From assembly GCF_042429235.1 (NCBI RefSeq), contig NZ_JBHMBA010000019.1: DNA of 64,000 nucleotides. The stretch is one strand, 5' to 3'. The translations under genes and the position numbers were made by a program. This document shows positions 32,397 to 40,685 of the stretch, piece after piece (the first letter of the stretch is position 1; every line of letters starts with the position of its first letter). The notes below the pieces were generated by a model, which was not told the origin of the DNA, searched no databases, and worked only from the letters and a program-made list of their open reading frames with translations. This DNA is from Arthrobacter_B citreus (GTDB lineage Bacteria > Actinomycetota > Actinomycetes > Actinomycetales > Micrococcaceae).

Positions 32397-32834
32397 CTAG
32401 TCCGTCCGTTCCAGCACAAATACCGGAATTTCCCGGTCGGTGTTCGCCTGGTAATCGGCATACGGGGGATAGGCGGCCACGGCGCGCTCCCACCACGCGG
32501 CCTTCTCCTCGCCGGTGATTTCCCGGGCACGCATGTCCCACTTCTGCGGCCCGTCCTGCAGCTCGACGTGCGGGTTGGCCAGGATGTTGAAGTACCAGAC
32601 GGGGTGCTTGGGCGCACCGCCCAGGGAGGCGACGACGGCGTACTCGCCGTTGTGTTCCACCCGCATCAGCGGGGTCTTGCGCAGCTTGCCGGATTTCGCA
32701 CCGACGGTGGTCAGCAGGACGACGGGCCGTCCGCCAAGGGTGGTTCCCTCGGTGCCGCCGGAGCTTTCGATCAGCTCCGCCTGGTCGCGGGCACGCTTGC
32801 TGGAACTGGGGGCATATTCACCGGTAAGGGGCAT
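32397..32834 (-). CDS. DDN-family F420-dependent oxidoreductase, copy 2
   Basis: A 145-residue paralogue of the protein at 29837-30274: same length, same start MP(L/P)TGEYAPSSSK, the same core block VVLLTTVGAKSGKLRKTP, and the end IPVFVLER(T/M)D. The start at 32834 is fixed by that similarity, although the frame runs open further upstream. Differences cluster near residues 14-33, which line the substrate side of the barrel in the family, so the copies may differ in substrate. Confidence 0.88.
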   Translation of the reverse strand: MPLTGEYAPSSSKRARDQAELIESSGGTEGTTLGGRPVVLLTTVGAKSGKLRKTPLMRVEHNGEYAVVASLGGAPKHPVWYFNILANPHVELQDGPQKWDMRAREITGEEKAAWWERAVAAYPPYADYQANTDREIPVFVLERTD

Positions 32835-32904
32835 GGCACCAGTCAACCCTGTGGCCGCGCTCACGTCCAGCTGGGCGATTTCCGTGGAAACACGCCGCGA
32901 AGCG

Positions 32905-32950
32905 GATGCCTTGGAGGCAAAGCCTCCGATGCCTTGGAAGCAAAGCATCC
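32905..32950. repeat. Two tandem 23-bp units, each self-complementary
   Basis: GATGCCTTGGAGGCAAAGCCTCC (one unit split for length: GATGCCTTGGAGGC + AAAGCCTCC) at 32905-32927 is followed directly by a copy with two changes at 32928-32950. Unit 1 holds GGAGGC-aaa-GCCTCC and unit 2 GATGC...GCATC, so each can fold. It lies upstream of DDN copy 2. Confidence 0.8.
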
Positions 32951-33017
32951 GTCAGAGAACCGGTTTTCGGTTGACGGGCTAACGGCCGGGCCCTAGCCTT
33001 CTTCTGCACTCGCACCG

Positions 33018-33052
33018 GCGGGAGCCCGGGACGGACCGTCCCGGGCTCCCGC
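33018..33052 (-). terminator. Perfect 17-bp hairpin after the sugar-binding protein gene
   Basis: GCGGGAGCCCGGGACGG (33018-33034) pairs with CCGTCCCGGGCTCCCGC (33036-33052) around a single A, about 24 bp beyond the stop of the binding-protein gene. No T tract follows. Very stable; likely the terminator of this monocistronic gene. Confidence 0.85.
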
Positions 33053-33075
33053 TGTGTGTGTCTTGAGTTGTGTGC

Positions 33076-34389
33076 TTAGCCGATCAGGGATTCGATCTCA
33101 CCGGTCATCTGCTCAGCAGCCTCTTCCGGCGTCAGGTTCCCGAAAAGCACCTCGGAGGCGTAACGGTTCACCAGGAGCTGGACCCCCGACGCACCCACCG
33201 GGGCAGGGCGGGGGGAGGTCTCCAAATCCGGCTCGACTTCCTCCATGAAGGACACGACTTCGGCGTCGGACTCGCTGAGCACCGGTTCAATGGCAGCGCG
33301 CATGTCCGGGTTTACCGGCACGCCGCGGTCCAGCAGGAGCTGCTCGGCCGCCTCAGCGTTGTTGGCCAGATAGTTCACGAACTCCCCGGCGGCATCCTGG
33401 TAATCGGAGGCGGCGGAGACGGACCAGTACATGGACGCCTTGAAGAACATGCCGCTGTCCTCGGCCTTGCCGGTGGCCGACGGCGCGCGGAGCATCGTGA
33501 TGTCGCTGCCGGAGGCCTCCTCCAGAGCGCCGAGCTGGTTGGACCAGTACCAGTCCATGGCTGCGCGGTTGTTCGGGAAGCTGGCCGATTCGAGGGTGCC
33601 GGCCTGGTCCTCCACCGCCTGCGCGGCGGTGCTTCCGCCGCCGTCGTCGCGCACCTTGAGCAGGTGTTCGAACCAGGAAACGGCGTTGGCGTTGTCGTAT
33701 CCGATGCCTTCCCCTTCCTGGTTGTACAGGGACTCGCCCTGCTGGCGCAGCCAGATGTTCAGGTCCACGTCCAGAGCCCCGTAATCGGTGCCGGAGACGC
33801 CGTCGAGCTTGCTGCTGACCTCCTTGGAGATGCGGTAGTAGTCATCCCAGGTCCAGGTGGAATCATCGGGCAGCGGCACGCCCGCCTGGTCAAAGAGGTC
33901 TTTGTTGGCCATGACCACGTAGACGTTCCGGCCGGTGCTCAGCCCGTACAGGCCGTCCTCGTACTTGCCGGAGTTGAGCGTGGACTCATCGAACTTGGAC
34001 AGATCCAGCCCCTTCAGGGTGCTGAGGTCGGCCAGGGCTCCGCGTCCGGCGTACTCCTGCAGGTACTGCTCGTCCATGGTGATGATGTCCGCTGCGTCGC
34101 CGCCCGCGGTCGTGGTTGCCAAACGGTCCCAGTAGCCGTTCCAGTCGCCGAATTGGCCCTCAACGGTGATGGCCGGATTGCTGGCCTCGAAGCTGTCGAT
34201 GATGGCCTGGTTCGCCTGGTGCCGAGGATCGGACCCCCACCAGGAGAAGGTCAGCCCGGCGGGATTCTCCTCGGAATACTCGGTGCTGCCGCCGTCGCTT
34301 CCACCGCATGCGGTCAGGCCTGCAGCCAGGGTCACGGCCAGAGTGGCGGCCGCTGCGAGGGGGCGTCTGCGCGGGGAGAACTTCTTCAT
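33076..34389 (-). CDS. Extracellular sugar-binding lipoprotein (family 1), orphan
   Basis: A 437-residue ABC binding protein with a lipoprotein signal (RRRPLAAAATLAVTLAAGLTACGG) and the family-1 pattern LTFSWWGSDPRHQANQAIIDSFEASNPAITV. No permease or ATPase gene is adjacent. It diverges from a GH42 beta-galactosidase, with two LacI-type operators between, so it may collect galactosides for a transporter encoded elsewhere. Confidence 0.88.
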   Translation of the reverse strand: MKKFSPRRRPLAAAATLAVTLAAGLTACGGSDGGSTEYSEENPAGLTFSWWGSDPRHQANQAIIDSFEASNPAITVEGQFGDWNGYWDRLATTTAGGDAADIITMDEQYLQEYAGRGALADLSTLKGLDLSKFDESTLNSGKYEDGLYGLSTGRNVYVVMANKDLFDQAGVPLPDDSTWTWDDYYRISKEVSSKLDGVSGTDYGALDVDLNIWLRQQGESLYNQEGEGIGYDNANAVSWFEHLLKVRDDGGGSTAAQAVEDQAGTLESASFPNNRAAMDWYWSNQLGALEEASGSDITMLRAPSATGKAEDSGMFFKASMYWSVSAASDYQDAAGEFVNYLANNAEAAEQLLLDRGVPVNPDMRAAIEPVLSESDAEVVSFMEEVEPDLETSPRPAPVGASGVQLLVNRYASEVLFGNLTPEEAAEQMTGEIESLIG

Positions 34390-34465
34390 TGAATCCTGCT
34401 TCCTGCTGGGTCTGGGCTTCCGGAAGGACGCGCTGCGCCCGCCGCTTTCCCGCCAGACAGCGGCA

Positions 34466-34481
34466 CGGAAAGCGATTTCCG
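34466..34481. promoter_or_regulatory. LacI-type operator CGGAAAGCGATTTCCG
   Basis: A 16-bp near-perfect palindrome with the central CG of LacI-family sites, about 77 bp upstream of the binding-protein start. It closely matches the second site at 34589. Confidence 0.75.
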
Positions 34482-34588
34482 ACTGTTTCGAAAATAGCGT
34501 GGACCGACGTGACCGTCAACACAGCGGACGCACGTCCTGTGGCGCCCGTCACCGTCTTGACGCTTCAGTGGTCAGGCCATAGCGTGGA

Positions 34589-34604
34589 CGGAAACCGATT
34601 TCCG
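34589..34604. promoter_or_regulatory. LacI-type operator CGGAAACCGATTTCCG
   Basis: Same palindrome with one base changed in the centre, 36 bp before the beta-galactosidase ATG and 123 bp from the other site (centre to centre). The pair could allow looping that represses both divergent genes. No LacI gene is adjacent. Confidence 0.75.
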
Positions 34605-34639
34605 CCGCTGCTGTTCCGCGGACCCCTGAAAGGCTCGGC

Positions 34640-36796
34640 ATGACCGAAAAGACGACGTCCCACCGTTGGATCCGCTGGCCGGACGGCGGGCAGCCGCGGC
34701 AGCTCGGTTACGGCGCCGACTACAATCCCGAGCAGTGGCCCCGGGAGGTCTGGGACGAGGACGTCCGGCTGATGCGCGAGGCCGGTGTGAACATCGTGTC
34801 CCTGGCCATCTTTTCCTGGGCCCGGATCCAGCCGTCGGCGGACTCCTGGGATTTTAGCTGGCTGGACGAAATCATGGACCTGCTGCATGCCAACGGCATT
34901 GCCGTTGATCTGGCCACCGCCACCGCATCTCCGCCTCCGTGGCTGACGGCCGCGCATCCGGAGATCCTGCCCGTGGACCGGGAGGGCCGGACGGTATGGC
35001 CCGGCGGACGCCAGCACTGGCGGCCCACCTCACCGGTGTTCCGCGAGTACGCCCTGGCGCTGGTCACGGCCATCGCGGAGCGGTACGGTTCCCATCCGGC
35101 GCTGGCCGCCTGGCACGTCAGCAATGAGCTGGGTTGCCACAACGTCTATGACTACTCGGACGACGCCGCCCGCGCCTTCCGCGGCTGGCTGCAGGACCGC
35201 TACGAAACCATCGAAGCCCTCAACGACGCCTGGGGCACTGCCTTCTGGTCGCAGCAGTACGGCGACTGGGAGCAGATCCTGCCGCCGCGGCTGGCCGCCA
35301 CCCATCCGAACCCCACTCAGCAGCTGGACTTCAAGCGCTTCTCCTCGGATGTGCTCAAGGACTACCTGCGGGCGGAATCGGAGATCCTGCGCCGCGCCAC
35401 CCCCGACGTTCCCGTCACCACCAACTTCATGGTCTCCACCGGCATTCCCGGCATGGACTACGCGGACTGGGCGGCCGACGTCGACTTCGTCGCCAATGAC
35501 CACTACGTCCGGCCCGGCCCGCAGGCCATGGACGAGCTGTCCTTCTCCGCCAACCGCACCGGCAACATCGCCGGCGGGAAGCCGTGGTTCCTGATGGAGC
35601 ACTCCACGAGCGCCGTGAACTGGCAGCCGATCAACTTCGCCAAGAAGCCGGGTGAACTGGCCCGGGATTCCCTGACCCACGTCGCGCACGGCGCCGACGC
35701 CGTCTGCTTCTTCCAGTGGCGGCAGTCCTCCCGCGGCGCGGAAAAATTCCACTCCGCCATGGTTCCGCACGCCGGGGAGGACAGCGACATGTTCCGCTCG
35801 GTCACTGCCCTGGGGCACACCCTGGAACAGCTGGCGCCGATCACCGGGTCCATCCGGCGCCTGGCCCGCGCGGCCATCGTCTTTGACTGGACCAGCTGGG
35901 TGGCCAGCGAGCAGGATTCCCATCCCACCTCCCGGTTCGACTACCACCAGGAGGCGCTGGACTGGTACTCGGCGTTCCTGGCCCTTGGCGTCCGGGCCGA
36001 CGTCGTGCCCCTTGAAACGGACCTGGGGAACTACGACGTCGTCATCACCCCCGGTCTGTACCTGCTGACCGCCGACGCCGCGGCACGGCTCGCCGAATAC
36101 GTGGACGCCGGCGGGAACCTCGTGACCACTTACTTCTCCGGGATCGTCAACGAGCATGACCACGCGTGGCTCGGCGGATATCCGGGGCCGCTGCGCGAAC
36201 TGCTGGGCATCCGGATCCAGGAATTCGGCCCGCTGGACGACGGCGAAACGGCCGAGCTGGACAACGGACTCCCCGGCACGCTGTGGACGGACCGGATCGA
36301 CGTGACCGATGAAGCCACTGAAGTGCTGGCCAGCTACAAAACCGGAGACCAGGCCGGCCGGGCCGCGATCACGCGGCGCCGGGCTGGAACGGGATCAGCC
36401 GCCTACGTGTCCACCCGGCTTGGAGCATCGGGTCTGGAACCGGTGCTGGCGCAGCTTCTGGCCGCCGCCGGTGTCGGCTCGGAGCTGCCCGAGGCACTGC
36501 GCGGAAAGGTGGAATTGGCTGTCCGCCAGGACGGGGACACCGAGTTCTGGTTCCTGGTGAACCGCACGGCCGGTGCCGTGGACCTCGCCGGGCTGGAGGG
36601 ACAGCGGCTGGCCGCTGCCGTGGATGGCGGACATAACGGCGAGAACGACGGCGGAACGGACGGCGCGAGTGATGGCAGGCTGGCCCCGCGGAGCGTCGCG
36701 GTCCTGGCCCGGAACAGGACTTCCGGCACAGCGGGGATTTCCGGCACCGGGATTTCCGGCACCGGTGCTTCCGATGGAACGGGAAGCAACGGATGA
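34640..36796 (+). CDS. Beta-galactosidase, glycoside hydrolase family 42
   Basis: A 718-residue GH42 enzyme. Seen: GYGADYNPEQWP at the start of the barrel, acid/base Glu in WHVSNELGCHN, nucleophile Glu in FLMEHSTSAVNW, then the trimerisation domain (VVPLETDLGNYDVVITPGLYLL) and the C-terminal beta domain. No signal peptide, so it acts on imported galactosides. The last 60 residues are low-complexity (NGENDGGTDGASDG, then GISGTGISGTGAS), an odd tail. It overlaps the YesL-like gene by 4 bp. Confidence 0.93.
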   Translation: MTEKTTSHRWIRWPDGGQPRQLGYGADYNPEQWPREVWDEDVRLMREAGVNIVSLAIFSWARIQPSADSWDFSWLDEIMDLLHANGIAVDLATATASPPPWLTAAHPEILPVDREGRTVWPGGRQHWRPTSPVFREYALALVTAIAERYGSHPALAAWHVSNELGCHNVYDYSDDAARAFRGWLQDRYETIEALNDAWGTAFWSQQYGDWEQILPPRLAATHPNPTQQLDFKRFSSDVLKDYLRAESEILRRATPDVPVTTNFMVSTGIPGMDYADWAADVDFVANDHYVRPGPQAMDELSFSANRTGNIAGGKPWFLMEHSTSAVNWQPINFAKKPGELARDSLTHVAHGADAVCFFQWRQSSRGAEKFHSAMVPHAGEDSDMFRSVTALGHTLEQLAPITGSIRRLARAAIVFDWTSWVASEQDSHPTSRFDYHQEALDWYSAFLALGVRADVVPLETDLGNYDVVITPGLYLLTADAAARLAEYVDAGGNLVTTYFSGIVNEHDHAWLGGYPGPLRELLGIRIQEFGPLDDGETAELDNGLPGTLWTDRIDVTDEATEVLASYKTGDQAGRAAITRRRAGTGSAAYVSTRLGASGLEPVLAQLLAAAGVGSELPEALRGKVELAVRQDGDTEFWFLVNRTAGAVDLAGLEGQRLAAAVDGGHNGENDGGTDGASDGRLAPRSVAVLARNRTSGTAGISGTGISGTGASDGTGSNG

Positions 36797-37449
36797 ACCG
36801 GCGTCAGCGTGGAATGGCCCGCCGGGCGTCCCGCAACGGCAGCGGTCCCGTCCAGCAGGAGACAGCGCCGCTGCGCTGGCCCGGAGCCGCCAACACCTTT
36901 ACTCTGCTGGGCGCGGTCCTGACCACGGGGCTCCTGGTGACTGCGGGTTCACTGTTTGTCATCACCCTTCCGAGCGCGCTGGCTGCCGGCATCCGGCACC
37001 TGCGCCGCAGCCTCAAAGGTGACGTGGCACCGATGGGACGGTTCTGGCGGGAGATGTTCAAGGCGCTGCCGGGCGGACTGCTGGTCGGAGTGGCCCCAAC
37101 CGTTGCAGCCCTGCTGCTGGCACTGAACATTTCGCTGGCCTCCAGCGGCGCCCTTCCCGGGGGAAGCGTCGTGGCCGTGGCCAGCTGGGTGGTGCTCGCC
37201 GTCGTCGCGCTCCTGGTGGTGAGCATCGCCGGGCGCTGGACTCCCGAGACCGGCTGGCGCGGGATCGTCCGCCCGACGACGGCTGAGCTGTCCTCGGATC
37301 CGGTGGGAGCCCTCTTTATCCTGGCTTCGGCGGCATTCACCGTGCTGGTGGCACGGCAGTTCTTTCCGCTCATTATTCCGGCGCTGGGCTGTGTGGCTCT
37401 GGCCGTGGTGGCCGCGCCCGAGCGCCGCGCAACGGAAGCGCCGGAGTAA
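36793..37449 (+). CDS. DUF624 (YesL-like) membrane protein
   Basis: A 218-residue protein with a basic N-terminus and about five membrane spans; the block FTLLGAVLTTGLLVTAGSLFVITLPSALAAGIRHLRR matches YesL/DUF624 proteins, which usually travel with carbohydrate ABC transporters and glycosidases. The start overlaps the beta-galactosidase stop (ATGA). Function unknown; it may assist sugar transport or act as a membrane regulator. Confidence 0.8.
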   Translation: MNRRQRGMARRASRNGSGPVQQETAPLRWPGAANTFTLLGAVLTTGLLVTAGSLFVITLPSALAAGIRHLRRSLKGDVAPMGRFWREMFKALPGGLLVGVAPTVAALLLALNISLASSGALPGGSVVAVASWVVLAVVALLVVSIAGRWTPETGWRGIVRPTTAELSSDPVGALFILASAAFTVLVARQFFPLIIPALGCVALAVVAAPERRATEAPE

Positions 37450-37466
37450 AGAGCGGGGCCGTGGCC

Positions 37467-37967
37467 CTAGGCGCGTGCCTGAACGAGGTTGGCGAACGGC
37501 AACCTGCCATGCAGCTGGATGAATTCCGCATGGTAAGCCGCCAGGGCCGCATTGAGTTCGTCGGCCGGCAGTTCCTTCCACGCCACGAGCAGGGACTCGG
37601 AGTCCGCGAGCTGCCAGATCAACCGGCCTTCCCAGTGGCCCGGCGGCCTTCCGTTGCCGAAGTCCAGGAACTCGGAGATCTGGCGCCGCAGCCCGCGGTT
37701 GCCCTGGCTGCCGGGGCTGGCTTTGCCGAAGAACAGGACGTCGGCGTCCGGAACCCACCGCTCGGAAAGCTCGGTCCGGGGCAGTGAAGGATTCTTCTTC
37801 TTGAACGTGCCGGCGGTGCTGGCCGCCAGGAAGCGCGGTTCAAACCCCTGCGGCCGCAGCACGGCGAAGATGCCCTGGCGCTGCGGTATCCGGATGGTCT
37901 CCAGTTCATCAATGGGCCGGAACCCGGTGAAACCGTCAGCAGTGAGTGACTTCTTGTTCAACGGCAT
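37467..37967 (-). CDS. Hypothetical protein with GIY-YIG-like features
   Basis: The ATG at 37967 gives 166 residues. QRQGIFAVLR, ADVLFFGKAS, RGLRRQISEFLDFG and HWEGRLIWQLADSESLLVAWKE recall the GIY-YIG order (short strand pair, FGKA, Arg helix), but GIY and YIG themselves are changed. Related proteins are common uncharacterised actinobacterial genes. It converges on the YesL-like gene and stands alone. Nuclease activity is uncertain. Confidence 0.65.
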   Translation of the reverse strand: MPLNKKSLTADGFTGFRPIDELETIRIPQRQGIFAVLRPQGFEPRFLAASTAGTFKKKNPSLPRTELSERWVPDADVLFFGKASPGSQGNRGLRRQISEFLDFGNGRPPGHWEGRLIWQLADSESLLVAWKELPADELNAALAAYHAEFIQLHGRLPFANLVQARA

Positions 37968-38211
37968 CGGATTCCTTGGAGCGGGGGCGGGAGCAGCGCA
38001 CACCCCGGAGGAGGAATGGCACCTTTGATGGTACCCGGGCGGTGAAAACAAGTAGCGGTGACCCTCGGCATAATATGCCCCGGCGCGGCGTGAACCCCCG
38101 GTGACCTGCGCCGATGCGGGAACCTGAAAGAATGGAACCCACCGGCAGGTCGGCGTGCCTGCCAGAGATCCGCGCCCAAACCGCCTCACGCCGTGAAATG
38201 GAGCTCCACCC

Positions 38212-38610
38212 ATGTCTTCTGATTCCTCCGTCCAGCCATTCGGTGTTTCCGCAGCGGAACGCGTTACCGTCTATGGGGCGCAGGGCCGTCCGGAGGTCGC
38301 GGCATTCCTTCCCGGGCACGCGTTCCTGGCCGAGTCGGGCGCACTCATGCCGGCCGACGTCGTGATCCTGGTGGTGGGATCCGCAGCCGATCTCGCCCAT
38401 GAACTGACCGATGCCGCCGCTGCCGTGGAATCCGGCGGCGTGCTGTGGGTGTGCTTCCCCACCGCGGAGGAGGAAGGCGGCAAGGAGCTGGACATCAACC
38501 GCGACACAGTCGCGTCACTGCTGGAGACCAATCAGTGGCGCCCGCTCGCTGACGTCACCCTGAGCGACAAATGGGCCGCAGTGCGCGGCAAGCCGTCCGC
38601 GGGGGAGTAG
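38212..38610 (+). CDS. Conserved hypothetical protein, possibly DUF3052-like
   Basis: A 132-residue soluble protein with a Rossmann-like alternation: ADVVILVVGSAADLAHELTDAAAAVESGGVLWVCFP and the end WRPLADVTLSDKWAAVR. The pattern resembles short actinobacterial DUF3052-type proteins. No catalytic motif is evident. It stands alone upstream of the flavohemoprotein. Confidence 0.65.
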   Translation: MSSDSSVQPFGVSAAERVTVYGAQGRPEVAAFLPGHAFLAESGALMPADVVILVVGSAADLAHELTDAAAAVESGGVLWVCFPTAEEEGGKELDINRDTVASLLETNQWRPLADVTLSDKWAAVRGKPSAGE

Positions 38611-38629
38611 CCTGACGAGCACCCGTCAA

Positions 38630-38648
38630 TTTCTACAGCGTGTAGAAA
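38630..38648. promoter_or_regulatory. Perfect palindrome TTTCTACA-gcg-TGTAGAAA upstream of the flavohemoprotein
   Basis: Eight-base arms around a 3-base spacer, 20 bp after the previous stop codon and about 150 bp before hmp. It is AT-rich against the background and not followed by a T run, so an operator is more likely than a terminator. The regulator is not identified; it does not look like the classic NsrR site. Confidence 0.65.
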
Positions 38649-38796
38649 AAGAGTAGTGTTCAGTTCCGGAAGTCGATGACTGACTGACAATCTTTCGGGT
38701 TGTGGTCTGCAGCCCGAGTATGTGCTGAGGACTCCCGACCCACCGTGCCCCTTGATCTTCACGAGGCACACTCACGCTGCAATGAAGGAGTTCGAC

Positions 38797-39999
38797 GTGC
38801 TTTCTGATACCTCACGCCCGGTTATTGAGGCAACCCTGCCAGTGGTGGGCGAGAATATCGGTGAAATTGCCCGGCGGTTTTATGCGCATATGTTCTCCGA
38901 AAAGCCCGAGCTGCTGGATGGACTCTTTAACCGCGGAAACCAGGCCGGCGGAAAACAGCAGTTGGCGCTGGCTGGTTCCGTGGCTGCCTTTGCCGGGTAT
39001 CTGGTCAACAGGCCCGATGAGCTGCCCGATCATTTGCTGGCAAGGATCTCGCACAAGCACGTCTCACTCGGCCTGCGCCCGGAGCAGTACAAGGTGGTCC
39101 ACGACCACCTGATGTGGGCCATCGTGGATGTCTTGGGCGCGGCCGTCACCCCCGAGGTGGCAGCGGCTTGGGACGAGGTCTATTGGCTGATGGCCAATGT
39201 CCTCATTAACCTGGAGCGCAGCATGTACGCCGACGCCGGTCTCACCCCGGAGGGCGTGTGGCGGACCTGGAAGGTGATGCAGAAGATCCGCGAGACCGAC
39301 GACGTCCTCACCTTCGTGGTGGAGCGCACTGACAACCGCGCTGTGGAACCGTCGCTGCCCGGGCAGTACGTCTCCCTGAAGGCGCTGATGTCCGACGGCG
39401 TGCACCAGCCTCGGCAGTACAGCCTCACCCGGGCCGACGACGGCCGGCACCGCCAGTTCTCCGTCAAGCGGGTGCACGGCGAACCCACCCCGGACGGGGA
39501 GGTTTCCAACCACCTGCATGCGAACGTCAAGGTCGGCGACGAATTGGTGCTGTCCGCACCGTTCGGTGACGTGGTGCTGCAATCCAGCGTCCGGCCGGTC
39601 GTTTTCGCCAGCGCCGGCATCGGCATCACACCCATGGCGGGAATGATCTCCCACCTGGCACAGACCAAATCACAGCGCTCCGTGACACTGCTGCACGCTG
39701 ACAATTCCCCGGCCTCCTTCGCCCTGCGCGACCAGGTGCAGGCGGATCTGGCCGAGCTGCCCCGTGCAACCATGCTCAGCTGGTTCAAGGAGCCCTCCGC
39801 GGAGCGGTTGAGCACGGAGTTCGCCGGCCGCATGAACCTGGATGCTGTCGAGCTGCCGGTCGACGCCGAGTACTACCTGTGCGGGCCGCTGCCGTTCATG
39901 CAGGCCGTGCGCAGCTCGCTGATTGCCCGCGGGGTTCCGGCACGGGACATCCAGTACGAGGTCTTCGGCCCCGACCTCTGGCTCGCCGACTTCCAGTAG
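38797..39999 (+). CDS. hmp: Flavohemoprotein (nitric oxide dioxygenase)
   Basis: A 400-residue protein: globin domain (about 1-140, ISHKHVSLGLRPEQY with the proximal His), FAD domain (PGQYVSLKA, RQYSLTRA) and NAD domain (SAGIGITPMAGM, YYLCGPLPFMQ, YEVFGP). It oxidises NO to nitrate using O2 and NAD(P)H. The GTG at 38797 has AAGGAG 6 bp upstream and gives the normal length; the ATG at 38782 would overlap that ribosome site. A short fragment of a second hmp is found at 46752-46853. Confidence 0.93.
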   Translation: MLSDTSRPVIEATLPVVGENIGEIARRFYAHMFSEKPELLDGLFNRGNQAGGKQQLALAGSVAAFAGYLVNRPDELPDHLLARISHKHVSLGLRPEQYKVVHDHLMWAIVDVLGAAVTPEVAAAWDEVYWLMANVLINLERSMYADAGLTPEGVWRTWKVMQKIRETDDVLTFVVERTDNRAVEPSLPGQYVSLKALMSDGVHQPRQYSLTRADDGRHRQFSVKRVHGEPTPDGEVSNHLHANVKVGDELVLSAPFGDVVLQSSVRPVVFASAGIGITPMAGMISHLAQTKSQRSVTLLHADNSPASFALRDQVQADLAELPRATMLSWFKEPSAERLSTEFAGRMNLDAVELPVDAEYYLCGPLPFMQAVRSSLIARGVPARDIQYEVFGPDLWLADFQ

Positions 40000-40026
40000 G
40001 GGCAGCCAGCCGGCCCCGGCTTCCAG

Positions 40027-40557
40027 TTATGCGTTTTGCTGCTCCGCCGCCCACTCGGCCACCCGCCGGGCGCTTTCCTCCTCGGACAGGTCCTCCACCC
40101 GGGTGAGCACGGACCAGCGCACACCGAACGGATCGCGGATGCTGGCGTACCTGTCACCGCTGACAAAGGTGGTCAGCGGCTCACGGATTACGGCGCCGGC
40201 TGCTTCGGCGCGCGCCACGACGTCGTCCACGTTGGGGCAGTACAGGCCCATCGAATAGCAGTCCCCTTCGCCTTCGGGCGGCGGCACCAGTACATAGTCG
40301 GGGCTCGGTTCACCCAGCTGCATCCGGCCGGTGCCGAAGTCCAGGTCGGCGTGCACGACGACGCCGCCCATCTCGGTGACATCGACCACCCGGGCACCAA
40401 AAACGTCCTGGTAAAACCGGATGGCCTCACGGGCTCCCGGAACCACCAGGAACGGGGTGAGAGTCGTGGAACCGTGCGGAAGACCGTTGGTGGTGTGCGC
40501 CCCGGTGGCTCCCACAGTGCTTTGATCAGTGCTGGAAATGTTCTCTGAAGTAGTCAT
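40027..40557 (-). CDS. VOC-superfamily protein (PhnB/YdfO-like)
   Basis: A 176-residue glyoxalase-like protein: LTPFLVVPGAREAIRFYQDVFGARVVDVTEMGG and REPLTTFVSGDRYASIRDPFGVRWSVLTRVED. The first 30 residues are Ser/Thr-rich and not conserved. It diverges from an AraC-family regulator across 128 bp; such pairs are often a regulator and its target, but no palindrome stood out. Confidence 0.83.
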   Translation of the reverse strand: MTTSENISSTDQSTVGATGAHTTNGLPHGSTTLTPFLVVPGAREAIRFYQDVFGARVVDVTEMGGVVVHADLDFGTGRMQLGEPSPDYVLVPPPEGEGDCYSMGLYCPNVDDVVARAEAAGAVIREPLTTFVSGDRYASIRDPFGVRWSVLTRVEDLSEEESARRVAEWAAEQQNA

Positions 40558-40685
40558 AGTGTCAGGCTAGGCAGCACGTGCGGCCCGCAGCTTGAAGATT
40601 TGCGACAGCGGGCAAGATCGCCGGCAACTCGCAGCAGCGTGAATTCCAACAGCTTGAATTCGAACCGGCGGGAAAGGAGGAGACC

